In this document: positions 41,930-54,039 of the stretch, in pieces
How positions within the stretch are numbered: the first letter of the stretch is position 1
Layout of the letters: each line of letters opens with the position of its first letter
Source: Corythucha ciliata
Taxonomy: Eukaryota; Arthropoda; Insecta; Hemiptera; Tingidae
DNA length: 64,000 nucleotides
Assembly: GCA_038030265.1 (NCBI GenBank)
Contig: CM075941.1
Span: 43,090,164 to 43,154,163, forward strand
Direction of reading: 5' to 3'
Made by a program: the position numbers and the translations under genes
Notes under the pieces: model-generated
The model's input: the letters and a program-made list of their open reading frames with translations, nothing else
What the model was told of the DNA's origin: nothing
Database searches by the model: none

Positions 41930-44900
41930 CTTTTAACGGTAAAAACTCAATTTGTCCCCTCCCACCCTCTCCTATTCCTTCATCACTATCCGACTGTTTC
42001 TCGCAATAAATAATTCATTGAAATCGTTAAAATAAAAAAAAAATGAAAAAGGAAGAAGTTTTCAACTTTTGAAGAGCTGGGAAACGAACTCGCGGATGAC
42101 CGTTGGATCGGTAGAGTGCGTGGGGGGAGGGAGTGAGGGTGTACTTTATCTTTATAGAAAGTTGTAATGAGTTTTGTTTCGAGCACCTGAAAATACGATG
42201 AAGCGGTAACGAGCGAAAGGAAAGACGAAGAAGAACGCGAGCTCTCCTCCACAGGGTTTTGTGCATGTTCCAAAGATGACACTTTCATTAAAGTCTTTCA
42301 AGGAGGGTGTGGGGTGGGGGGGGGCCTTTTCCCTAGAAGGGCCTCTTGAGAGATGGGAAATGGAGTTTATAAGTTGTTTTTTTTGTGTGTGAGGTGGGGA
42401 GGGGGGGCCAATGGCGAGGGATTGAAAGGCCATGGGGGAGAGGAGGATCTTATTCTTTCAACGTTTAACTCGTAATAATTCAAGAGACAGGGAATATTAA
42501 GAAAGTTAAATGTTCAAGAAGAAAAGTAATATAAGTGAGTTTTTTGGAAGTTTCCGAGAGAATTTTGTTTATTCTCTTCGGTAGCCGCCCTCCCCTCCCC
42601 TCCGCTCCCCTCCCCTCCTCACCGTTACTCACCACGAACCGCCATAACTTTTTAGAAATATTTCAAATTGATCTGTCTTTCAAAAAAAAGAAAAGGGTGA
42701 AAAAGGGAGTGAATTAATGATCCGGAAAAAATACACGAGCTGTTTATATTTGGGTGGCCTCGAAAAGCGTCAAGTTTTCCCAACCTCCGCCCTTTAATTA
42801 TACCTCTCGAGACCACTAAAATAGAGTACCTTTAGCGGGCGCTGCCGTCTGAAACTATTAAAGTTTAAAGTTGATACACGAGTAAAGCCCCCTCCCCCCT
42901 GCGTGAGAGATGGTGTGACTAGGGGGTTGGTGGTGGGGAGGGGAAATCTCTCCGACTACTAATAATTTTGGAAATAGGAGAAGGTGGGCGAGTTTTAACG
43001 CTGCGAGTAGTTAAACTTGACAACGCCACATATGTGTATGTACCGGCGCTGAAGCGCTTCCTTCTCTCACTGTGAGGCAATTAGTGCCATGTGAGCAGCC
43101 CTTTTTTTGAGTGTATAGGAGCGCGGTGTGAAACATTTTTTTGTATTTTTCACGGTTGTCACGAGGAATAAAAATTGTGTAGTGCAGCGGCCTAAACGAT
43201 GCAGATGCGCTCGTTAAAAAAAAAAAAGTCATTTCACTCTTGCTTCTCAGTATTTCATTTTTATTATTCTCATAATGCGTGTGAGAGGAGTACACGTCTG
43301 TCTGTTCCATAAGTTACGATGTGCTTACACTGAACCAATTAAGAGGACGAGTATTTTTAGTATCGTCGAGGAGAGACAAATTACTGTACAATTGTTATAA
43401 ATGAAAAGGTCTCGAACGCGAACCCCCTTCATTAGGGTACGCGTATCCCGGAAACAAGCCCCCTGGACTCACTCACACGTGGATACAGGTGTGGGGGGGA
43501 GGGATGGCTTCAGCGTTAATTTAGCCTGTGAAAATGTTCAATACCCGACGAAATTGGACGATTCGTGGACTGCTTCGTGGGTCCCAGGAGTGCAAAATTA
43601 CCCTCCTTCTTTAGTAAATTTCTCCAAACTATAAGGTTCTTATATCTTCTCTCCCATTTTCAAAAGTTAAGCTCTTCTTATACCGCGCGCAATCATGAGC
43701 CGGGGATACCTCCCACCACTGCCGGAGAGCTCGTTTAATATTACGAAACCACTTTTACAGAAATTTTCATGGAAGGGAATAAACAAGAGAAGGTAAGGGG
43801 GAAGGGATGTAGACGAGGTCGCTATTTTAGTTTTATAAATATGAGCGCGGTTCGAGAGATTTTATTCGAGAGGAAAATTGCGAGATTTAGAGAAGAGATG
43901 AAGAGGCAAAGAGGGGTAGGTGGTTGGGGACTTTTCCCGTCGTCTTTCCCAGCACAGCAGCAAAAAAAAAGAAAAAGGTTTTCCCTTTGTCTCTCGTTTT
44001 CCTTATCTTGCGTAGGCTTTTAGAGCTTTTCCTAGATTAAGGAAACACATCCTAATTTTCTCCCTCCACCCCTGCAGCCCATCGGATTACGGACAAAAGC
44101 CTACAGATAATGCCTAACTATCCCGACCGTCCTATTATCCACGATTAAAAGAGAAGAGGAAAAACCAGAATAATTAGACTTGGAAGTCACAACAATCAGA
44201 AGGGGAAGGGGGAGTAAATTGAGCAAGGTCCGTGGCACGCTGACGGTAGGCCTTGGGAGTCCAAGGAAAGAGACTGCGGACCTCAATTGGCCGATCCTGA
44301 GTCCACGGAGCAGTGTTGTCACAAGCTCCGAGGAAAAACTTGAAAGGCCGGTGAATTTTTCAATTTTATCGACTAGTGAGTAGGGGGAAAATTATAAATT
44401 CGCTACGCGAAGTTCTTATGAGACAGCGATGGCGGAAAAAATTACCTGGCGTCTGTTTTGGAAGATGACGAATGGCGCCCCCACCCCTTCCCATAGCTGA
44501 TGGGGCCTGCACAGAGTTGAAAAATGCTCCGCGACAGAAACCACGGAGTATTGAGGTGTGAGGTCCACCGTATTGAGCCTCAAAAACCGTACTCATTGCC
44601 CTTGGGGAGCCCTCAGGGTACATCGCAGGAGATGACCAGGGCAGTCCAAAAGTTTGCTCTACATCAGTCATTTCAGCGCTCGCCACTGGAAATCATCAAT
44701 TTTATCCCTGACGATGCCCCCCCCCCCGGCCCGCATTCTAGCCGAACTCCCTCCCCCCACCATCAGACCGAATTTTCTTGTGGTTCTTCAAAAGCGGCCA
44801 AATCGAGATTCATGGACCCGTCCCCTGGGCTTTTTTCCGTGCCTGTCCCGGCTATGAGAGTGTGGAAGGGGGCGGGGAGCGTAAAAACCCACAAAGAATG

Positions 44901-45060
44901 CTGAGTCTTGGCGACAGCAAATTTGCCCTCTCCAACGGAACGAACAATTATCGAATAAGAGCCCATCAGCAGAGCGGCTGAGCGAGGTGGATCATCGGTT
45001 GGACCCACCACCACCGGTCACAGCTCCGAGTACGCTTGCCTCGCCCCTCCCCCACAAGAC
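41930..45060. other. Gene-poor intergenic DNA
   Basis: G-rich and C-rich runs, purine-rich tracts and no convincing gene. A possible - exon at 44,446-44,685 has an acceptor (TTTCCAG) and donor (CAG|GTAATT) around an open 240-bp stretch (...FGLPWSSPAMYPEGSP...). No homology is recognised and I do not call it a gene. Confidence 0.4.
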
Positions 45061-45099
45061 ACTGACAAATTGGGGTTGAAGTCTCCTAGAAGCCCCTAA

Positions 45100-46711
45100 A
45101 TTGAGTTTTCTCCTCTTTAGTAGCAAATTAGCATTTGTTTCAATATTTTAGCAGAGAATTAGCACCGTTCTCAGTTTGAGCTGAAAATAAGCGTTTTCTT
45201 ATTAGCCTCAAATCAGCGGGTTTTTTTAAACGTGAGTACGTTATACGGAAGTCTAGGGACCAATGCGGCAGAAGTGGCAAAAATGGGTATCACAGCGCGT
45301 GCGCCGTCTAGTGTGGGATGGTGCTGGGTGGAGGGTATTGTGGCTGGGAATGAGGGATATCACTAAGATCCCAACCAGTAGCTTACTGAGATGGGGGCGA
45401 GGGGGGCGGACGGCCCCGGGGCCCCAGAAAAGCTTATACGGAAGAATGACGATTTTTAGGTTCTACATTCATGGATGTAGGTAAGTGAAAAGGTGGGAAG
45501 GTTGAACCGCGATTTGACTCCTTTCTACGAATTTCAGTCTCTCCTAACGTTTCAATAAGTGATATCAGCAAAGAGTGTGAGCTGAATACTCGATTAGCCC
45601 TCGAGAGCGCTTCTGGTGGCTCAAATTTTAGGAAATGCGCGCCTTCTTGAGGAAAATTCGCGGCTAAAATGGAGAAAATACACCGTCCACTGTTTTGTTA
45701 GGTCCTTGAGCTCAATAATGTGCTGATCGTCAATGTACAACTTGCTGACGTGGCCAAAACTTTGGAAAAAACGTTAATATTCGTGGCTAAAACTGCTAGA
45801 AAGCGCTGAATCGTGGTCTAAAATTGAAAAAAAAAACACCATATAATCAGCGCGGCAAAAATTGAGAAAATTCTAATTTTCAGCTCAAATTGAGAAAAAT
45901 TGCCAATTCGCTGCTCAAAATGGGGCTAAAATTGAGGAAACTCGCGAATTCACGGGCTAGAATCGCTGCTGCATTGAGAAAAAGCGTTAGCTATGTCTTC
46001 ACTTGTGCCTTTTCACGTGCGTCAGAGGCATGCGCCCGGTGTGTTGAACGTGAGGAATGCGCTATTGCATACCTCAAATAGCTGGAAGGATATCAGAAAT
46101 TGGTTCATAGCTTAGACGCATGCGTTGTTGAAAGTTGAAGCGAAAGTTGAAAAGGCGTGTTGAATTGAAAGAGGAAGACGAAAGCGCATATGTGAATGCG
46201 TAGCTTTAGTCCGCGGCTAAACTTTTGAGGAAAATCACCAATTCACGGCCAAAATTGTGGTAAAATTTCCAACTTGAACACTATTCTTCGCGCCTTCTGA
46301 AGACAATTTTGTGGCTAAAATTGAGAAAAACGCCAATTCATGGGCGTACCTAGAAATCCTTCAAGAGGGGGTGATTCTGGCAGTCCACAGCCTACTAAGA
46401 ACCGGCGGGGGACGGGTGTTGTAATGAATGCCCTTCGTATTGCTGGAATTTCGCAAATACTTGGCTGAAAACGGCCTCCCGGAAGGGCAAATCCACCTGT
46501 CCTCCTCCTCTGAGTACGCCACTGGGGCGAATTCATGGCTACGAGTTAAAAAACACCGCTGATTCAAGGCTAGAACTGTGAAGAAGCGCTAATCTATAGC
46601 TAAAAATAAAACAAAATTGCTCATACAGTGCTAAAATGTACAAAAATGCTAATTTGCATTTGTGGCTTGACAAAATCAAAATTAGGAGAAAAGCTAATTT
46701 TTCAGCATAAA

Positions 46712-46749
<38 letters not shown>

Positions 46750-47200
46750 AATTCGCTACTTTGCTACTAAAAATGGAAAAAACTACAATTTGCATCTAAA
46801 GTGCGGAAAACACGAATTCGTGGTTAAAATTGAGAAAATTCGCTAATTCACGGATTAGAAACGCTACTACGCTGCTAAAATTAGGAAAAAGCCCTAATTC
46901 ACGGGAAAAATTGAGGCAAATCACTAATTCGCGGCCAAAATTTTGAACAATTCCAATTTGCATTCGTAATTGAAAATACGTCCATATGCGGCTTCTAAAA
47001 GGCAATTTTGAGGTTAAAATTGAGAAAAAGCACCAATTTATGGCTATTACAGGGGAAAAACCGCTGATTTAAGGGTGAGAAAAATCGCGAATTCCTAGCG
47101 CATGGTGAACAAAAAAATGCGATTCGTGGCAAACATGTGGACAAAACCTGCTATTTTGGGTAGTATTGAGGAAAATATGTAAGAAAAACTTAATTTTCAC
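45100..47200. repeat. Minisatellite family A (mixed orientation)
   Basis: Inverted units at about 45,110-45,220, then + units from about 45,640 to 47,200 (GCTAATTCA.GGCTAAAATTGAG-type). It includes a poly(A) run at 46,718-46,746. It contains insertions of unrelated sequence, for example 45,250-45,640 and about 46,330-46,530. Confidence 0.75.
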
Positions 47201-47759
47201 AACAAACTGAGAACAGTGCTATTTCTCTGCTTAAGTATAGAAAAAATTGATAATTTGCTGCAGAAGTGGAGAAAACTCAACTTAGGGGGCCGCCCCGGGC
47301 CCCGGCCAGTGATCCCAACTCAAAAGTCAAAACTCGAGCTCCACTGCCACTTATTGCCAGCCAAGAAATCTATTCACGCTAAACTCCGCGTCCGTGGACC
47401 TAACGGTTTTTTTTACTTTTATTATTTTATTATTTTTACTTATTGTTTACCATAAATTGGCACTATTTCTAGATTTTAACCTCAAAGTCAGAAGCCGCAA
47501 AATTGCGTATTTTCAATTTTGACGCAATAAGTGAAATATTTTACAATTTTTGCAGGGAGTTTTCCATTTTTCCCGCGATTAGCGTGTATTTTATCTATTT
47601 TAGCCGCGAATTTTCTTCAAGAAGGAGCAAATTTCTAAAATTTGAGACACCAGAAGCGCTTTCGGGTGCTCAATTGAATATTCAGCGCTCGGGAGTCCGG
47701 GGAGAGGTCAAAATTCCCGTTTTTTTTGTCCCATTTTTCTGTCCCAACTTGTTGTAACG

Positions 47760-49400
47760 GCTGGTTTGTCTAACCCCCCCAATCACAGTTTAATGAATTT
47801 TTCCTCTTTCAAAACTAAATTTTGCAGATTCACCTCGTTCAAATTTCGATTTCATGGGTTTTAAGGTCTATTCACACACATGAATGCCGTGGACGGGACG
47901 GACGGGGCACGTCCGACAAGTAAAACATTATTCTCATATGGGAATTGTGGGGCTCGTTCACACATATCCGGCACGTGTCAGGGACGTGACCCTTCAACTT
48001 CCGTTGAGAATAATATTTTATTTGCCGGACGGGGCACGTCCCGTTCACGGCACTGATGTGTGTGAATCGATCTTAATTCTTTCAAAAACTAAATTTCGTG
48101 GCTTTTGCTCTTTCGAAAGACAATCTTATGGACTTGACTCCTTTAAAACCCGATTTCTGGATGTTTATTATAACTATTGCAAATTTTATTAATTAATTTA
48201 GTTTAGGTTTGGTTAATATTGTAAAAGCTAATATGGCGAAAAACGAACCACGAAAAAGAAAATTTCGTGATTTTGGCTCTACCAAACCCAATTTTACCGT
48301 GTACTTTCGCTCTTCCATAACCAAAGTTCTCCGATTTGGCACATTCAAAACACAATGTCGTGAATTTTTGATATTTCAAACCATTTTGATATTTCGCCAA
48401 ATTTTGCGATTTAAAAACCAACTTTTGTGGTTTAAGCTTCTAATGAAATTAGTTTCACGAAAATTAATTAGCCTCTTTCCAAAACCGGAAATTTCGCCAT
48501 TTTGGCGTTTACAAATCCTAAGTTTTGCGGATTTTCACACTTTCAAAACGCCATTTTGTGAAAAACGAACTACGTTAAATACAAATTTCACGATTTTGGC
48601 TCTTTCAACCCCAATTTTGCCGCGGATGCCGCGGACTTCAAGGGACTTCAAACCCTAATTTCGTGTATTTTAATTCTTTCGTAAACCAAATTTCGTGGCT
48701 TCTTCTAGGATCAATTTTGCTGATTTTGCTCGTTCGAAAAACATTCGGTGGCTTTTTCTAAAAGCCCATTTATGGTTTTCGCTCATTCAAAACGAAATTT
48801 CGTGGATTCGGTTGGTTTGCAAAATTCGAATTTCAGAGGATTTCGTTCTTTCAAAAACCAAATTTAACGGACATTCGCTCATTTGAAATCAAATTTATTG
48901 GACTAATTTTGCACTTAACATTTGCTTATTCATGCTCCAGAAGGTCAAACAGCAAACACCCTTGAAGCAAATGTGTACTACTGATGTGTTTTTTTGGTCT
49001 AAACAATAAACACTCAAATACCCCCCCCCCCCTATTCTACGAATATCGTGTTTCGAGTCAATTATGTCTAAATGTGCAAAATTACACTTTTTGAGGATAA
49101 AAGTCCAAATTCCCTTGCTTCATGCATGATTTTTCTGGCGTCTTTTGCGGTCCAAAGGTGCAGTTTTATTAGATAAACTCTGAGTTGTGCTGCCGAATTG
49201 GCAACGACGGCCATAAAATGGCGTATTCATCCCGGAAACTTGGAGGGAATAAAGGGATAAAGGGAAAGGTATGCTCTTTTCCCTTTAAATCCAAATTTCG
49301 CCGATTTTGCACTTGAAAAAAAAATCATTTTTTCGCGTGGGCTGCTCTTTTCAAAGCACAAATTTCATGGATTTGAACCTCATAGAGCCCAATTTCACGG
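47760..49400. repeat. Minisatellite family C (AAACCAAATTTCGTGGATTT)
   Basis: Units of about 30-40 bp built on AAACCAAATTTCGTGGATTT with a TTTTGCTCTTTC-like spacer, strongly diverged. Related phrases are at 39,060-39,540 and 51,450-51,660. Open frames across it are by-products of the repeat. It is flanked at 47,480-47,640 by inverted family A units. Confidence 0.7.
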
Positions 49401-49659
49401 GTTTTGCTCACCCAAAAGGCAAGCGGGTGGACGAAACAGCTTATTCCTGACCCACCTTCCTCTTCTCTGTTGTCTTGGGTTGGGTTGTTCGTAAACATCG
49501 ACGGCTAGAATTGTTTGTTTTTACCCCCTTTAAACCCAGATTTCGGAGACTTGGGTCCGAGGTTATCCCGGGCTTATGTTCCAGGGTACCTTGAAAGGTC
49601 CTAAGAAGACTTGGTATCCAGTTGGAAAAGCCCGCGGATAAAAGTTCAGACAAAACCAA

Positions 49660-50900
49660 CATTTGTCAACAAGTCAATATTTGTGGCTAAAATTGCGAAA
49701 AAGCGTGTCTAAAATGGACCAAAAAAAACCGACGTTTACCACAAAAAGTGCTTGTAACTTTGTGATTGTAACTTTTGATTCGATATTATTTCTCTTATTT
49801 CATTTCTTGGATTTTTTTTTTCAATTTTACTCATTTCTTCACTTGCAAAACAAAATTAAGCCATAAAAGAGAAGATTATAAGAAATCGCTTTTTGATTTT
49901 TCTTACCACAATTTTAATGCATGGGAACAAGATGAAATGTGTAAACAATATTTCTCGCGTGCAATGAAAATCAAGGTACATTTTTTCGATTTTACTTTTT
50001 CGATTTTATTCCATTTATTTTATTTTTTAATAGAAAAAACAATAAAGCAAATGTAAGAACCCCGTTTTGATTTTTCATAGCGTTTTTTTTTATTTATTTG
50101 AGCAAAAAGAAATGAGTGAAAACAATCTCAAGAGTGTAGTAGGAATATAATATTCTACATATTATTTAATTATAATATGTAGAAGGAAAATAAAATGTCA
50201 ATAATGAAACGTGTAGTCATTTTTTGATAACTTCTGTACATTAACACTCACCTCCCATCAATAAAAAAAGCACTGAAAAATACCCATCAAAATGAAAAAA
50301 TAAAAAAGTGTAAAATATAATTCCATTTTTCAATGCATGACTTGCATATTACTTATTCCCCAAAAAATATGATACTTCAACATTCATAGAAACGATTGAA
50401 ATTTGATATTTTACTACGACAATAAAGAGAAAAAAAAAACCAGGATAGTTTTATTGCCGTTTTATTTTATATTTTACAGCCATTGAGGGGTATAACAAGA
50501 AACAGAACAGTTGTATTGCGATACATATCAAAAACCTATAATCTCTCATTTCTTTTATCAATACTCAATCATAAGCGTAAGGTAAATCTCAAATATAATT
50601 TTATTACAATAATAGGGAGTGCTTTAATGTTTCATTTCTTTCTAATTCCCGACAATGTTAATTAAATATATGGAAGTACAAAAAAAATTAAGATAGAAAA
50701 AATAAATTTAATCAATACATTAAAAAAATAGAAGAAAGATAAATTTAAAATCATAATTCAATTCAACAATAGTAAGATTTTGTATAAAGTAAAAACATGA
50801 AGGTCTTTGTTAATGTCCGAAGAATAATTTTGATTTCAACAGCTGATTCTAGGCTTCATGAAAAAAAAAAAAAAAAAATCAATTTTTCGTGTGTAGAGCT
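49660..50900. other. Very AT-rich block
   Basis: A/T-dominated DNA without the minisatellite phrases or any gene, ending in a poly(A) run at about 50,862-50,878. Confidence 0.6.
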
Positions 50901-50924
50901 AGACCACTTTTACACTTCTAGTAC

Positions 50925-51215
50925 TTTCAAGTAACTATCACGTAAAGGATATCAAAAGTTACTCGTAGTTAGTAGTATACGTGTCGATTCGCAGCTCTCT
51001 ACCATCATTTCACATATGGAATCCACAAGCTTTTGTGGAATCCGCAACTTGACCTGCGGGGCCTAGTACTAGTACCTTTGAGTAACTATTACGTTAATTG
51101 CCAATAATAATTACTATTATAGTATAGCAGTATGCGTGTCACTTTTCAGCTCTCTATCGTCATTTAACATATGGAATCCGCAAGCTTTTGTGGATCCACA
51201 ATTTAGAAACTCCCC
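50925..51215 (+). repeat. Two tandem copies of a ~140-bp repeat with a CCACAAGCTTTTGTGG palindrome
   Basis: 50,925-51,055 and 51,065-51,215 share a layout: CTAGTAC, TTTCAAGTAACTA-like, a stretch ending CAGCTCTCTA, then ATATGGAATCC and AAGCTTTTGTGGA. A third, more distant copy ends at about 41,360 in intron 12. The palindrome at 51,023-51,038 could form a hairpin. Confidence 0.6.
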
Positions 51216-51799
51216 GTTTAAAGGCTACTTGGTAACCTGTTGGATGTTGGACGAGTCCTCAGATAAAAATTCGGGAAAACTATATAATACTCGAGGACAG
51301 AATTGATGAAAAGCGCTAATTCAGTGATTTCGCCGGAGAGCGCCTCATTGAGATTTCCATCCCGGGCCCCAGTGTGTAGTGTGTACGCTGTACACTAGTA
51401 TAGTGTATACAGTGGTGTAGGTACGCCACTGTATATACGCACCCAAATTTTTGTGAATTTGAGTCCTACAGAACCTAATTTCGCCGGTTTTGCCCATTCA
51501 AAAATCCAATTTCACAGGATTGACTCACTAAAATGCAAAAATCAAAAAGCCAATCTGAGGGGGTGACACGTTAAAAAAAAAAAACAATTTCCCACGTTTG
51601 GGGCTTTGGTATAAAAGCAATTACGCGGGGCGAGCTTCTTCGAAGTTGCGCGGATTCAACGTTTACGGACCCCCCCCCCCCACGGCTCCCTGGTCTTTAA
51701 ATAAACAATGAACAAACAACAATTAACGAACAAGCAATAAACAAAAACCTCAACCCTAAATAAAGGATCTTCAAATAAACAAAACACAAGATGCATTAC

Positions 51800-54030
51800 A
51801 AACCCCGATTCAGCGTTTCCGCAATTTTAGCTGTGCGAATTAGCGTTTTCCCCAATTTCAGCTGTGAATTATCATTTTTCTCAATTTTAACCGTGAATTA
51901 AAGATTTCTTTAAAATTTTTGCCGCGAATAATCGCTTTGTCAACATTTTATCCGCGAATTTCTTTCAAATTTAGTTTGATGTACAGTTTTTCCGAATTTG
52001 CGTTTTCCCAATGTTGGCCGTGATTTAGCTCATTCGTCATTTTGAGCCGCGAACTAGCACCTTTTCTCATCCACGAATTAGCGATTTTTCCTAATTTTTT
52101 GCCTCGAATCAGCCACTTTTCGTAATTTTTGCCCCGAATTAGCGCTTTTCCCAATTTTAGCCAAGAAATTGCCTTCGAAAACTGCCAATTGGCGTTTTCA
52201 TAAATTTTAGCCGTGAATTAGCGATTCTTTTGTTTTTAACCGCAAATTAGCGCTAGCTGTTCATTAGTGCTTTTTCTCAATTTTGGCAACGAATGGTCGA
52301 CTCTTCTCCATTTTTGCCGGAAATTCAGGTTTTCCCCATTTTTTCTGTTTTAGACGGCTAAAACAGAAAATGGGGGAAACGGATGGAAATTCACGGAAAT
52401 GAGCGCTTTTACATCATTTAGCCGTGAATTAGCTATTTTTCTCCATTCTAGCCGCAAATTAAAGTTTGTTCTTAAGTTCAACCTCCAATTAATGCTTTTT
52501 TTTTCTTAAAGTCAAAATCATTGATTGCATCATTGAACCATTTTGGCCGCGAATTGGAGAATAATTGCTTTTCCTCAATTTTAGCCGTTTTTTACCTTTA
52601 GCCGTGGATGAGCGCTTTGTTTTCGTTTTAGCCGTGAATTAACGCGTTTTCTTTGTTTTAGCCGCGATTTATCCCTTGTTTTCCAACTCTCCGGATTTTG
52701 AAATTTGGGGGTTTTTCTCCTCAATTTAGCAGCAGTTTTATTACTTTTAGTTTTAGCAATAATTTAACATTTTTTCTGCCTGTGTTCTTGAAGTCGAATT
52801 TATTGCTTTTTCTCAATTGTGGCCGGTTTTTTTTACCGTAAAATTCACGTTATTCTCCATTGTAGCCATGAACTAGCGATTTCTTTCCGTTCTAGCAGGG
52901 ATTGCGTTTTTTTCTCAATTTAGCAGCAATGTTATCACTTTTTGGTGTGAACTAACGCTTTTTCTCCATTTTAGCCGCAAGTCAGTGCTATTTCAGTATT
53001 ACAGTCGTGAGTTATTGCTGAGGTGCCGGTTAAAGGTCGGCAACGGCCTAGGCACCGGTCATTCGAAGGCATCACAGCAAGAGTTATTGCTGAGGAATTC
53101 AGAGGTTTACATTGGATAGAAAAAATATATAACTGTGCAGCTGATAGCCCTAAAATCAACCCATAAATATTTGCCGCGAATTATCGATTGATTGCTGCTT
53201 TTGCTCAATTTCAGCCACGGTTTTCACCTTTAGCCGCAAATTCACTGATTTTCCTCAAATGCATAGTCGTGAACCAGCGTTTTTTCTCAATTATGCCCGT
53301 GAATTAGCATTTTTCTCTATGTTTAGACGCGAATCAGTGATTTTTTTATGAATTGGCGTTTTTTTTTTTGCTATTTTAGCCGCTTAATATAAGTTTTGTT
53401 TCCAAATTTGTTTCCGAGTACTTTCCCCAAGATTAGCGCGTCTTCTCATCTTTAGCAGCCTATTAGGGGCCCGTAGAAATGTGGTGATAGCGAGCATTTT
53501 CATAATTTTTTTAGCCGCAAAGCTGCCTTCAAATATCTCGAGTTGGCGCATTTTCCTTAATTGTAGCGGCAAATTTACGCTTGTTGTCAATATTAACCAT
53601 GAATCAACAGTTTTTAAAGAATACAATTTTTCCCAAATTTTTTTTATTTAAGCTTTTCGGGAAAAACCCTCAGAGAACGATGGCTCAGAACAGTCCCCCC
53701 TCTTTGCCACCTCATCGTTACGGTTGTGAGCGATTTTTCCCAATTTTAGCCGCGATTAAGCGCTCTTTCTCAATTTTAACAATGAATTGTAGCGCATTTT
53801 CTCACTTCTTAAGTTTAGCCGCAATTTTTTCCTCTTTTAGCCATGAATCTAATTTCACCGCTTTTTCTCTATTCCAGGCGTGGAGTTAGCCCAAAAACAG
53901 CGCATTAGCCTTTTTTCTATCTAAATTTTAGCCTTAAATGGCCTTTATACACCGCGATTCAACGATTTTCTGGTAAGTTGAATCGAGAAACCGCGAATTA
54001 GCGCTTTTTCGCACTTTTTGCGAAACTGCG
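51800..54030 (-). repeat. Minisatellite family A, inverted orientation
   Basis: Continuous diverged units (TTAGCG..TTTTCTCAATTTTAGCCGCGAA phrase) over about 2.2 kb, with a hairpin at 52,329-52,380 and a SINE fragment at 53,024-53,080. Confidence 0.8.
53024..53080 (+). mobile_element. 5'-truncated SINE with 15-bp target duplication
   Basis: 57 bp resembling the body of the SINE at 18,165-18,320 (TGCCGGTTAAAGGTCGGCAA versus TGCCAGGTAAAGGCCTGCAA). Perfect duplication GAGTTATTGCTGAGG at 53,009-53,023 and 53,081-53,095. No GA tail is seen. Confidence 0.75.
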
Positions 54031-54039
54031 GGCGTTCAC

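Noticed and set aside
43401..43634. Short + open frame
   Set aside because: No homology, no splice context, no conserved copy.
44446..44685. Possible internal exon on - with acceptor and donor sites
   Set aside because: No partner exons, no recognised domain, and the region also has long open frames on +; splice motifs of this quality occur by chance.
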